Below, one piece after another: positions 1 to 6,160 of a stretch of 6,994 bases of DNA (positions are counted from its first letter, which is position 1; each line of letters starts with the position of its first letter). The DNA comes from Arthrobacter sp. (GTDB lineage Bacteria > Actinomycetota > Actinomycetes > Actinomycetales > Micrococcaceae): the NCBI GenBank assembly GCA_030147325.1, contig JASLAA010000048.1, positions 1-6,994 on the forward strand. The letters are read 5' to 3'. The position numbers and the translations under genes are program-made. The notes beneath the pieces were generated by a model that was not told the origin of the DNA, searched no databases, and worked only from the letters and a program-made list of their open reading frames with translations.

Positions 1-33
1 CGAGGGGATCGCCGAGCTCTCCTTCACCATCGA

Positions 34-726
34 GTGCGCAGGACACCCCCGCGTCAGACGACCCGGCAGCCCCTCGCCGCCCAGGTCCCCGGCGCACTGC
101 TCGGGCAGCTGCTCGACGGCCGGCGGAAACCGGACGAGGTACTCAATCTCGTGTATCTCGCCCGGGACTTCGGGGTCAGCCAGACGCCGCTGCGAGAAGC
201 GCTTGCCAGGCTCGAATCCACGGGACTGGTGGTCCGGGAGGCCCACAAGGGGTACCGGGTGGCACCCCTGTTCAGCATGGAGGACCTCCGGAAGATCATG
301 GACGCCCGCCTGGTGCTCGAGCCGGCCCTCGCCTACGAGGCGGCATTGCGCGTGACCCCGGAGTTCCTCGACCGCCTGGCCGAGACCATTGACCACCTGG
401 AAGCGGGCGCCCACCTCCCGGGCAGCCCACCGGTCACGAGCTTCCTCAGGGCGGACGAGCAGTTCCACGCGGCGATCGCCCACCAGGCCGACAATGCGTT
501 CCTCGAGGACGCGTGGAGATCGTTCGGTGGCCAGGCGCAGCGGTTCCGGCTGTACGCCAGGACCAGCTCGACGGCACCGACAACCACCGCGGCCGAGCAC
601 CGAGCGGTCCTCGACGCCCTGGCCAGGCGCGATGCGGAAGGTGCTTCCGCCGCCATCCGGGCCCACATCGAGAACGCCAAGGTCCGCGCCCTGCAGGACC
701 GCCGGGCGGTCGCAGCAGAGGACTGA
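34..726 (+). CDS. GntR-family transcriptional regulator, FadR/FCD subfamily
   Basis: Predicted cytoplasmic DNA-binding repressor or activator whose effector would be a small carboxylate. A winged helix-turn-helix covers about residues 13-77, with the GntR core LARDFGVSQTPLREALARL and the wing GLVVREAHKGYRV. An all-helical FCD effector domain covers about 85-220. The usual FCD metal-ligand set is visible as D141, H145, H189 and H211, so the domain should bind a metal and an organic acid. The length of 230 aa is normal for the family. The start is GTG. No other start codon lies upstream in frame within the window and no clear Shine-Dalgarno precedes this GTG, so the true start may lie left of the window. 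The gene converges on the hydroxyacid dehydrogenase gene with a 37-base gap. FCD regulators such as CsiR control lhgO operons in other bacteria, so control of the adjacent lhgO-Ldh_2 operon is a fair inference. Family assignment is secure; effector unknown. Confidence 0.93.
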   Translation: MRRTPPRQTTRQPLAAQVPGALLGQLLDGRRKPDEVLNLVYLARDFGVSQTPLREALARLESTGLVVREAHKGYRVAPLFSMEDLRKIMDARLVLEPALAYEAALRVTPEFLDRLAETIDHLEAGAHLPGSPPVTSFLRADEQFHAAIAHQADNAFLEDAWRSFGGQAQRFRLYARTSSTAPTTTAAEHRAVLDALARRDAEGASAAIRAHIENAKVRALQDRRAVAAED

Positions 727-737
727 GAGCGGGAGGT

Positions 738-752
738 GCACGGAGGACGTGC
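738..752. terminator. weak hairpin between convergent genes
   Basis: GCACG (738-742) pairs with CGTGC (748-752) around a GAGGA loop, in the 37-base gap between the convergent regulator and dehydrogenase genes. The stem is only 5 bp and no T-tract follows on either strand. A bidirectional terminator role is suggested by position only. Confidence 0.2.
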
Positions 753-763
753 GTGCCGCGCCC

Positions 764-1840
764 CTACCCGAGCGGTGTGAGGATCATGGCGGTTCCGGCC
801 CTGCCGCAGATCCCGCGAAGATGCTCCAGGAGGCTCTCCGGGATCGGGATGCCGTTCTGGCCGCGGTCTGCGCGCGCGAGGGCTTCGGGGTCGCCGGGCA
901 GGACGACGTCGGGCTCGTCCCGCATCAGAAGGCGGACGAGGTCGTCGACGTAACGCGCGGTCTCCCCACCCTCCGTTCCACTCGTCGGGTCGATCACCAG
1001 GACGAAGTGCCCGAGGTTGTCGCTGTCGCCGTCGGCGAGCGGGAGCGCGGCCCCCGAGAACGCCGCACTGAGCACCTGGACCATCAGGCTGAGCCCGAAT
1101 CCCTTGTGCCCGCCGGTCTCGGAGCTGGAGCCGCCGAGCGGGCTGAGCGTCCCCTCCTGCGTGGTCAGCAGGGAGTAGGCGAGGGCGGCATCGGTCACAG
1201 GATTACCGAGCCGGTCTTCGACCCAGCCCGGGGGCAGGTCCCGTCCGCTCAGCGCGTACGCCTTCACCTTGTTCATCGCGACGACGCTCGTGGACATGTC
1301 CACCACGAGCTCCCCTCCGCCTGCCCGGGGGGCGGCGAAGGCGATCGGGTTCGTCCCGAGGATCGGCGTCGTGCCTCCGAGCGCTGCCACCACGGGGGCC
1401 CGTGTGGTCGTCGTCATGATGGCGACCAGACCGCGCTGCGCGGCGCTCCGGACGTAGTAGCCGAGAGCTCCCAGATGGTGCGAGTTGCCCACGGCCACCG
1501 CCCCGATCCCGCAGGCGGCGGCCTTCCGGATGGCCAGTTCCACGGCATGGAGGCCCGCCGGATGCCCCAGTCCGGCACCGGCGTCGACGACGGCGAATGC
1601 CGGGACGTCGCGCACCACCCGGGGGACGGCGTCGAGCTTCAGGCGGTTCTCCGACCGGAGCTTCTCGTACAGCATCAGCATCGAGACGCCATGGGAATCG
1701 ATGCCGGCGAGATCGGTCTGCACCATCACCGTCGCCGTAGCGGCCGCGGACCCACCCGGCATCCCCCAGGCGCGAAGAACCGCGACGATCTGCTCGTGCA
1801 ACTGGACGGCGTCGAAGCGCCGCGTCTCCTCCTCGCTCAC
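764..1840 (-). CDS. Ldh_2 family malate/L-lactate-type dehydrogenase (NAD(P)-dependent 2-hydroxyacid oxidoreductase)
   Basis: Predicted cytosolic enzyme that interconverts a 2-hydroxyacid and its 2-oxoacid with NAD(P)H, 358 aa, a usual length for the family. Diagnostic Ldh_2 motifs are present. D48-S49-H50-G51 carries the family's catalytic histidine. NSHHLGALGYY (119-129) and GTNPIAF (162-168) belong to the unusual non-Rossmann nucleotide-binding fold, and GGHKGFGLSL lies in the C-terminal third. The frame is open further upstream, but the GTG at 1840 is chosen because a strong GGAGGA site sits 9 bases before it and because it overlaps the stop of the upstream lhgO-like gene as GTGA, which implies translational coupling. 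The family also contains ureidoglycolate, sulfolactate, 2,3-diketogulonate and piperideine-2-carboxylate (imine) reductases, so the exact substrate cannot be read from sequence. The neighbour suggests a 2-hydroxy dicarboxylate or a related hydroxyacid. The fold is certain, the substrate is not. Confidence 0.93.
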   Translation of the reverse strand: MSEEETRRFDAVQLHEQIVAVLRAWGMPGGSAAATATVMVQTDLAGIDSHGVSMLMLYEKLRSENRLKLDAVPRVVRDVPAFAVVDAGAGLGHPAGLHAVELAIRKAAACGIGAVAVGNSHHLGALGYYVRSAAQRGLVAIMTTTTRAPVVAALGGTTPILGTNPIAFAAPRAGGGELVVDMSTSVVAMNKVKAYALSGRDLPPGWVEDRLGNPVTDAALAYSLLTTQEGTLSPLGGSSSETGGHKGFGLSLMVQVLSAAFSGAALPLADGDSDNLGHFVLVIDPTSGTEGGETARYVDDLVRLLMRDEPDVVLPGDPEALARADRGQNGIPIPESLLEHLRGICGRAGTAMILTPLG

Positions 1841-3027
1841 CGGTTCCGCTCCTCCAGCTCGTCGGCGATGCGCCGGCCGATCTCCAGCGCGGCGGTCGCG
1901 GCCGGCGATGGTGCGTTGAGCACGTGGATCTGGCGGGGCGCCCTGTCGAAGTAGAAATCGTCGACGAGGTCGCCGTTCCTGCGCATCGCCTGCGCGCGGA
2001 CTCCCGCATGGGTCGGCACGAGGCTGTCGTCGCCGAGTTCGGGGACAAGCTCCCGGAGGCTTGCCAGGAACTTCTTCCGGGACAGGGAACGTGCGACCTC
2101 GGAGAGCCCTACCTTCCAGAATCTCGCGCCGAGCTTCCAGAGTCCGGGCCACGCTGCACTTTCCAGGACGTCCCGTGGGTTGATCGTGAGCCAGGTGTAA
2201 CCCTCACGCGCCAGGGCGAAGACGGCATTGGGCCCTGCATGCACCCCGCCGCCGATCATCTTCGTCAGATGGACGCCGAGGAAGGGGAAACTAGGGTCCG
2301 GTACCGGATAGATGAGGCCGCGGACCAGGTGGGACTGGTCCGGAGTGAGTTCGAAGTACTCGCCCCGGAACGGGATGATCCGCACCTCGGGGGTGAGGCC
2401 GGCCAACCGGGCGATGCGGTCACTGTGCAGGCCGGCGCAGTTGATGAGCTCATCGGCGGAGATCTCCCCGGTGGTGGTGGAGACGGTCACGGATCCGCCA
2501 CCGGTTGATATGCCTACGACCTCCGTCCCCAGGCGGACCTCACCCCCGGCCTCGTGGACGAGCCGTCCCAGCACGTCGCAGATTCCCCGGTAATCGACGA
2601 TTCCCGTGGAATCGACCCGGAGTGCTGCCACGCAGGCGACATGGGGCTCGTAGCCGCGGGCCTCTTCGGGGGAGATCATCCGGCAGGGCACTCCGTTCGC
2701 GAGGCCTCGGCGGTGGAGCTCCTCGAGCGCCGGAACCTGGTCCTGCCGGGTAGCGACCACCAGCTTCCCGCAGATATCCACCGCCACCCCGTGGTCCTCG
2801 GCGAACCGGCGCATCGACTGCGCGCCCGCGGTTCCGAGGGTCGCCTTCAGGCTCCCCGGCGTGTAGTACAGCCCGGAATGGATGACGCCCGAGTTGTTCC
2901 CGGTCTGGTGGTCCGCCAGCCGGGGCTCCTTGTCGACCACTGTCACCCTGTAGCCTCGCAGCCCCAACTCGTGTGCGGTGGCCAATCCGACGATCCCGGC
3001 ACCCACGACCACTACGGAGCTCTTCAT
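1837..3027 (-). CDS. lhgO: L-2-hydroxyglutarate oxidase/dehydrogenase (FAD-dependent)
   Basis: Predicted DAO-fold flavoenzyme that oxidises L-2-hydroxyglutarate to 2-oxoglutarate, passing electrons to oxygen or the quinone pool. The N-terminal FAD Rossmann motif is VVGAGIVG (G9, G11, G14), with an acidic ribose-binding position near D32. LhgO signatures follow: HQTGNNSGVIHSGLYYTPGS from residue 40, CGKLVVA, IPFRGEYFEL, YPVPDPSFPFLGVH and, near the C-terminus, NAPSPAATAALEIG (from 371). The match to E. coli LhgO (YgaF) is strong along the whole length. The length is 396 aa. The ATG at 3027 is preferred over the in-frame ATG at 3033 because GAGGA (3036-3040) is 8 bases from the former and only 2 from the latter. 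It is the first gene of a two-gene operon and overlaps the dehydrogenase gene by 4 bases. It is divergent from a ModA-like gene, with a candidate operator between. In other bacteria LhgO works after the glutarate hydroxylase CsiD or repairs off-pathway 2-hydroxyglutarate; CsiD is not seen here. Confidence 0.93.
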   Translation of the reverse strand: MKSSVVVVGAGIVGLATAHELGLRGYRVTVVDKEPRLADHQTGNNSGVIHSGLYYTPGSLKATLGTAGAQSMRRFAEDHGVAVDICGKLVVATRQDQVPALEELHRRGLANGVPCRMISPEEARGYEPHVACVAALRVDSTGIVDYRGICDVLGRLVHEAGGEVRLGTEVVGISTGGGSVTVSTTTGEISADELINCAGLHSDRIARLAGLTPEVRIIPFRGEYFELTPDQSHLVRGLIYPVPDPSFPFLGVHLTKMIGGGVHAGPNAVFALAREGYTWLTINPRDVLESAAWPGLWKLGARFWKVGLSEVARSLSRKKFLASLRELVPELGDDSLVPTHAGVRAQAMRRNGDLVDDFYFDRAPRQIHVLNAPSPAATAALEIGRRIADELEERNR

Positions 3028-3053
3028 CTGCATGTTCCTCGTCTGACATCTTT

Positions 3054-3081
3054 GTCGTATGAAACTGCGAACCTCCCACAA
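3054..3081 (-). promoter_or_regulatory. candidate promoter of the lhgO-Ldh_2 operon
   Basis: On the minus strand, TTGTGG (3081-3076) is separated by 16 bases from TACGAC (3059-3054), about 27 bases before the lhgO ATG. The TA...C hexamer is a common degenerate actinobacterial -10. The -35 box would touch the left arm of the inverted repeat at 3081-3112, which fits regulation from that site. This is a match by eye only. Confidence 0.3.
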
Positions 3082-3112
3082 CTCTATATCTTCGGCGTCA
3101 ACAATATAGAGT
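3081..3112. promoter_or_regulatory. perfect 9-14-9 inverted repeat, candidate operator
   Basis: ACTCTATAT (3081-3089) and ATATAGAGT (3104-3112) are perfect reverse complements separated by 14 bases. The arms are AT-rich in an otherwise very GC-rich window and lie in the 151-base gap between the divergent lhgO-like and ModA-like genes. The spacer contains GTCAAC (3097-3102), which fits the loose GT-N-AC core of FCD GntR operators, and GTCAA recurs at 3111-3115. The likely binder is the GntR protein encoded at 34-726, by inference. An mRNA hairpin is less likely given the AT-rich arms and the divergent layout. Confidence 0.5.
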
Positions 3113-3178
3113 CAATGCCGAACGAGGTCCGCCACGTCGGGAAGCCCGACCCGACGAACCCACCGGAAGGACGTACCC

Positions 3179-3892
3179 GTGTCATCTCCCCCGAGCGGCC
3201 CGGACCTCCACCTGCTGAGTTCCCTCGTCGTCCGCAAGGCGCTGGACGACGTCGTCCTCCCTGCCTTCGAGCTGGCCTCCGGCCTGTCGGTCCGGGCCGA
3301 GTATCTCCCGACGACGATCCTCCTCGAGAAGCTCGACGCCGGCGCCGAACCGGATGTGCTGATCGGGACCCGGCAGGCGCTGCTCGACCTCGAGGCGGCG
3401 GGCGTTCTCGCCCGAGGGAGTGCGGTGCCGCTGGTGAAGTCAGCGCTCGGGCTCGGCGTGGTCCAGGGCGCCGAGCCTCCGTCGATGGCGACCGGGAGCG
3501 ACCTCGTCGCCACCCTGCTCGGCGCCCGGTCCGTTGCCTTCTCACGGGCCGGGCAGAGCGGGATCTTCTTCCAGGAGCTGCTCCACCGACTCGGCATCGC
3601 GGAGCAGGTGCTCGCGCGTGCCACGGCCCTCGATTCGGGCTTCACGGGCACCGCCCTGACGGACGGCCGCGCCGATCTCGCCCTGCAGCAGGTGAGCGAA
3701 CTGCTGTTCGTGGACGGCGTCGGCACTGTTGTTCCCCTGCCGGAGGAATTCCAGCAGCACACCGACTTCTTCCTCGCCCCCGGGCCCGGCGCGGCAGCCA
3801 AGGCCACCGCGCGACGCCTCGTCGAGCACCTGACGGACCTCCCGGCGCGCAAGGCCTATCAGGCGACCGGCCTGCAGGACATCGGCGCGTGA
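3179..3892 (+). CDS. ModA-like substrate-binding domain protein without signal peptide
   Basis: Predicted type 2 periplasmic-binding-protein fold of the ModA/SBP_bac_11 kind, 237 aa. Recognisable stretches are LLSSLVVRKALDDVVLPAF near the N-terminus, AGAEPDVLIGT (54-64), the hinge-side VAFSRAGQSGIFF (119-131), the ALQQVSELL segment (168-176) and a C-terminal helix with KAYQATGL. The GTG start has GGAAGGA seven bases upstream. An in-frame stop at 3107-3109, with no start codon between it and 3179, rules out an N-terminal Sec or lipoprotein signal, so the protein should stay in the cytoplasm. No permease or ATPase gene accompanies it. It is transcribed divergently from the lhgO-Ldh_2 operon and converges with the K+ channel gene. 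It could be a cytosolic ligand sensor, a scavenging or storage protein, or an export-independent relative of molybdate-binding proteins. The ligand is unknown. Confidence 0.82.
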   Translation: MSSPPSGPDLHLLSSLVVRKALDDVVLPAFELASGLSVRAEYLPTTILLEKLDAGAEPDVLIGTRQALLDLEAAGVLARGSAVPLVKSALGLGVVQGAEPPSMATGSDLVATLLGARSVAFSRAGQSGIFFQELLHRLGIAEQVLARATALDSGFTGTALTDGRADLALQQVSELLFVDGVGTVVPLPEEFQQHTDFFLAPGPGAAAKATARRLVEHLTDLPARKAYQATGLQDIGA

Positions 3893-3897
3893 TCCCG

Positions 3898-3916
3898 GCC
3901 CCCGGCCGGCAGGGGC
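3898..3916. terminator. GC-rich hairpin between convergent genes
   Basis: GCCCC (3898-3902) pairs with GGGGC (3912-3916) in the 37-base gap between the ModA-like gene and the K+ channel gene. There is no T-tract and the stem is short. A bidirectional terminator is plausible by position only. Confidence 0.25.
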
Positions 3917-3929
3917 GGATTCGGGGTGG

Positions 3930-4958
3930 CTATCGTGCGAGGGCGCGGACGAGCTCCTCCGAGGAGAGCCTGCGCTCCCCGACGTAGTACAGGACAGCGT
4001 CCCTGGGCAGGCGCGTGTCCCAGCCAGGGTTGATGACGGCCCCTTCGTGCTGCACCGCGAGCACCGTGGTGGTGAAGTTCCGCCCCATGGCTTCCTGGAC
4101 CTGCCCGAAACTGATGTGTGAAAGCGTCTCGGGGAGGCGGGTGCTGTACGTGTTCCGCCCGCCGTGGCTCATGAGGTCCGCGTAGACGACCGCGATGCCG
4201 GGATCCTGCAGCTCCTCGGTGGCGAGGCGTGGTGAATGCCATTGGACACAGCGGACGTCGGCGGCGATATAGGAGAAGCTGCGGGCCCGGCTCATGTCGC
4301 GCAGCGTGACGACCGTGTGCGCCTCGGGGTTCACGTGCATCACGGCCACGGTGATCGCGAGCGCTTCGTTGTCATCGCGGGCATCGATGAGCAGTCGCGC
4401 AGCCCGGTGCACCCCGGCACGCCGCAGCACGCTCTCCTCGGCGAGATCTCCCCGGACGAAATCGAGACCGGGTTGCTCGGGCATCGGGTTCTCGGTGACG
4501 TCGGACCAGGCGCAGAGAGCGATCGAGCGGGCATCGTCGTCGATCATCTCGCGGATCAGCCGTTCCGTCCGTCCGGGCGTGTAGCCCACGATGACGAGGT
4601 GGTCCGACATGTCGACGGTCCGGTGGCCCTTCATGCGATGTCCCCTTGCAGTCTCGATCGCCGTGGCGATCCGTGTGAACAGGGTGGTCAGCGTGACGAT
4701 GCCGCCGACGATGACGTAGACCCCGACGACGCGACCGCCGACCGAGGTCGGGAAGAAGTCGCCGTATCCGACCGTGGCGGCGGTGACCAGGAACCACCAC
4801 CAGTAGTTCTCCACGGAGGTGATGGTGTTGTCGGACGGCTCCGCCCACGCCATGAGGGGCCAGCTGGTGAAGAACACCACGAGGATGATGAGTGCCGGAA
4901 GGGCCCAGATACGCGAACGCCCGAGGCCGCGGAACAGGCGGATCAGTACGAACGGCAC
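3930..4958 (-). CDS. two-transmembrane potassium channel with RCK (TrkA-N) domain
   Basis: Predicted inner-membrane K+ channel subunit, 342 aa, tetrameric by family analogy (MthK/KcsA-type pore). TM1 spans about residues 17-39. A pore helix rich in aromatics (YWWWFLVTAA) leads into the selectivity filter T62-V63-G64-Y65-G66-D67. TM2 spans about 77-101 and contains G85-G86, a candidate gating hinge. A cytosolic RCK domain begins near residue 119 with HLVIVGYTPGRTERLI and includes LDFVRGDLAEESVLRRAGV and LLIDARDDNEALAI. About 100 further residues could form an RCK C-lobe. The segment after the second RCK strand reads CAWSD, where many RCK domains have an acidic residue that binds the nucleotide ribose, so ligand preference may differ. 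The start is GTG, with AAGGGA seven bases upstream. It would pass K+ passively, with gating by a nucleotide or ion; no other K+ transport gene is nearby. Confidence 0.93.
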   Translation of the reverse strand: MPFVLIRLFRGLGRSRIWALPALIILVVFFTSWPLMAWAEPSDNTITSVENYWWWFLVTAATVGYGDFFPTSVGGRVVGVYVIVGGIVTLTTLFTRIATAIETARGHRMKGHRTVDMSDHLVIVGYTPGRTERLIREMIDDDARSIALCAWSDVTENPMPEQPGLDFVRGDLAEESVLRRAGVHRAARLLIDARDDNEALAITVAVMHVNPEAHTVVTLRDMSRARSFSYIAADVRCVQWHSPRLATEELQDPGIAVVYADLMSHGGRNTYSTRLPETLSHISFGQVQEAMGRNFTTTVLAVQHEGAVINPGWDTRLPRDAVLYYVGERRLSSEELVRALAR

Positions 4959-5197
4959 CGGGCGTTCCCTTCGACCTCATGAGACGACACCGGTCGACCA
5001 TACCCTCCCGCAGCGGCTCCGGAACGGCACCCGGGTGTGTCCCCGCGGGTAGGACCTGGACGACCGGGTGCTGGTCCGCCACACGGCAGCAGCCACCCAC
5101 TCCCGATGGAGTGGGTGGCTGCCTGTGATGACCCCGTCCTGGCCTACAGGGCGGTGTTATCCGCCGCGTCGGTGCCGGCGGAACAGTCCGTGGCTGC
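4959..5197. other. 239-base intergenic region between K+ channel and SRPBCC genes
   Basis: No convincing coding region on either strand. It holds the 15-bp hairpin at 5089-5122. A smaller CCGCCG/CGGCGG hairpin (5161-5166 with 5176-5181) lies just after the SRPBCC stop. A TATGGT box on the minus strand (5002-4997) lies about 40 bases before the channel start and might be its -10; no good -35 is seen. Confidence 0.5.
5089..5122 (-). terminator. strong 15-bp hairpin, likely terminator of the SRPBCC gene
   Basis: Bases 5089-5103 and 5108-5122 are perfect reverse complements around a CGAT loop, giving a 15-bp stem with core CCACCCACTCC/GGAGTGGGTGG. It begins 75 bases after the SRPBCC stop codon on the minus strand and lies before the K+ channel gene on the same strand. 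No T-tract follows in either direction, as is common for actinobacterial terminators. Confidence 0.6.
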
Positions 5198-6019
5198 TCA
5201 GAGCGCTCCGCCTGTGGTGCGGTTCTTGTCCAGCAGCGGATCGTCCAGAGTGTCGGCGGAGCCGGTCTCCCGGGTGAGGGCGGTGTCGGTGTCCTCCGTC
5301 GGCAGGAGGGCATCCTTCGTGCTGGGAGACAGCTCGCCCTCCCCGCTCGTGTACACCACCGGTGCTCCGTCGTCGACGGGCGTGAGCGTGACGTCGGCTT
5401 CCGTCGTCGTGTCGTCGTGATCCTTCTTGCCGGCGGCGACCCCGACGGCTGCAGCTGCGGCAGCGAGCCCGATACCGGCAGCGACCTTGCCCGAGATCCC
5501 CGCCTTGCCGCCATCTCCACGGGAAGCGGCAGCAGCCTCGACGCCGGGCTCACCGGTATCGATGCCGGTTCCGACCGTCCCGCGCCACGCTCCTGTGGCG
5601 TACCCCTCGTCCTCGATGAACGCCTTGAAGCGGTTGAGGTCCCCCTCGGCCTGGTTCTCGACGACGTTGAGCTTGTCGCCGATCTTCTCGACCAGGCCCT
5701 CGGGCTCGTACTCGAGGACGAGGTGAACCTGTGTCTGTCCGCCGCCTACGTCCTCGAAGGACACCGAGCCGGCGTTCGTTGCACCTTCGGTCGCCGCCCA
5801 CGACACCTTCGTGTCCGGCACCTGCTCCAGGATGGTCGCGTCCCACTGCCGGCGGACGCCGCCGATCTCCACGACCCAGTTCATGCGCTCGTCATCGAGC
5901 TGCGTGACGGACTTGACGCCACCCATGAAATGGGGGAATTCTTCGAACTGGGTCCACTGGTTGTAGGCGATACTGACCGGGACGTTGACCAGGATGCTCT
6001 TCTCGACCTTCGTGCTCAT
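5198..6019 (-). CDS. SRPBCC (polyketide cyclase/dehydrase fold) protein with C-terminal Ala/Gly segment and acidic tail
   Basis: The first about 145 of 273 residues form a START/SRPBCC helix-grip domain. It opens with VEKSILVNVPVSIAYNQWTQFEEFPHFMGGV, followed by VRRQWDATILEQVPDTKVSW and ending in a long helix (ENQAEGDLNRFKAFIE). This matches the stand-alone cyclase_polyket/SRPBCC proteins common in actinobacteria, usually of unknown ligand. After a Gly/Ala linker, residues 178-197 are almost only Ala, Gly, Val, Ile and Leu and could form a membrane-inserting or glycine-zipper helix. It is followed by KKDHDD and an acidic, Thr/Ser-rich tail to the end. ATG start with AAGGAG five bases upstream. 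No operon partner is visible: a promoter-like box and an inverted repeat precede it and a hairpin follows, so it is probably monocistronic. A stress or envelope role is a guess; the function is unknown. Confidence 0.88.
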   Translation of the reverse strand: MSTKVEKSILVNVPVSIAYNQWTQFEEFPHFMGGVKSVTQLDDERMNWVVEIGGVRRQWDATILEQVPDTKVSWAATEGATNAGSVSFEDVGGGQTQVHLVLEYEPEGLVEKIGDKLNVVENQAEGDLNRFKAFIEDEGYATGAWRGTVGTGIDTGEPGVEAAAASRGDGGKAGISGKVAAGIGLAAAAAAVGVAAGKKDHDDTTTEADVTLTPVDDGAPVVYTSGEGELSPSTKDALLPTEDTDTALTRETGSADTLDDPLLDKNRTTGGAL

Positions 6020-6057
6020 GGCGTCTCCTTCGGGTTGGGACGAACTGCGTCTGGCGG

Positions 6058-6084
6058 GATGAATAGCAACTCGTGCGATTCATC
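6058..6084. promoter_or_regulatory. 7-13-7 inverted repeat in the SRPBCC gene leader
   Basis: GATGAAT (6058-6064) and ATTCATC (6078-6084) are perfect reverse complements separated by 13 bases. Read on the minus strand they begin about 10 bases after the TATACT box, so they would sit at the 5' end of the mRNA or overlap the transcription start. Either an operator or a 5' stabilising hairpin is possible. Confidence 0.4.
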
Positions 6085-6093
6085 AGCCTGCTT

Positions 6094-6099
6094 AGTATA
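6094..6099 (-). promoter_or_regulatory. TATACT -10-like box for the SRPBCC gene
   Basis: The minus strand reads TATACT, five of six matches to the sigma-70 type -10, giving an expected leader of about 68 bases. It is in an AT-rich island in a GC-rich window. No consensus -35 is seen 15-18 bases upstream, so activation or an alternative sigma factor may be needed. Confidence 0.45.
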
Positions 6100-6160
6100 T
6101 CGCGGGTACGCATTCTGCGCTCGGGCGGCCTTTTTCAGCCCCGATGCACGGGCCGACAAC

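Noticed and set aside
1..33. Tail of an upstream gene (frame 2 reads EGIAELSFTIE)
   Set aside because: The stretch is too short to recognise and the frame has no stop near the regulator start, so an upstream gene end cannot be supported.
389..1954. Long + strand open frame (521 codons) across the regulator and dehydrogenase genes
   Set aside because: It lies antisense to the clearly recognisable Ldh_2 gene and out of frame with the GntR gene; composition is Arg/Pro/Gly-rich with no family resemblance, typical of a high-GC shadow.
1841..2152. N-terminal extension of the Ldh_2 frame (104 extra residues)
   Set aside because: It overlaps the 3' end of the lhgO-like gene in another frame, reads as Arg/Pro-rich nonsense, and a good Shine-Dalgarno with a GTGA overlap marks the start at 1840.
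2554..3987. Long + strand open frame (477 codons) over lhgO and the ModA-like gene
   Set aside because: It covers two well-supported genes in other frames and shows no recognisable domain.
4372..5553. Minus strand open frame (393 codons) bridging the K+ channel and SRPBCC genes
   Set aside because: Low-complexity Arg/Pro/Thr translation, out of frame with both real genes, and it crosses the hairpin at 5089-5122.
6105..6160. Terminator for the DUF1801 gene near the TTTTT run at 6131-6135
   Set aside because: The T-run lies on the + strand while the gene is on the minus strand, and the GCCCC/CGGGC pairing next to it is short and bulged.
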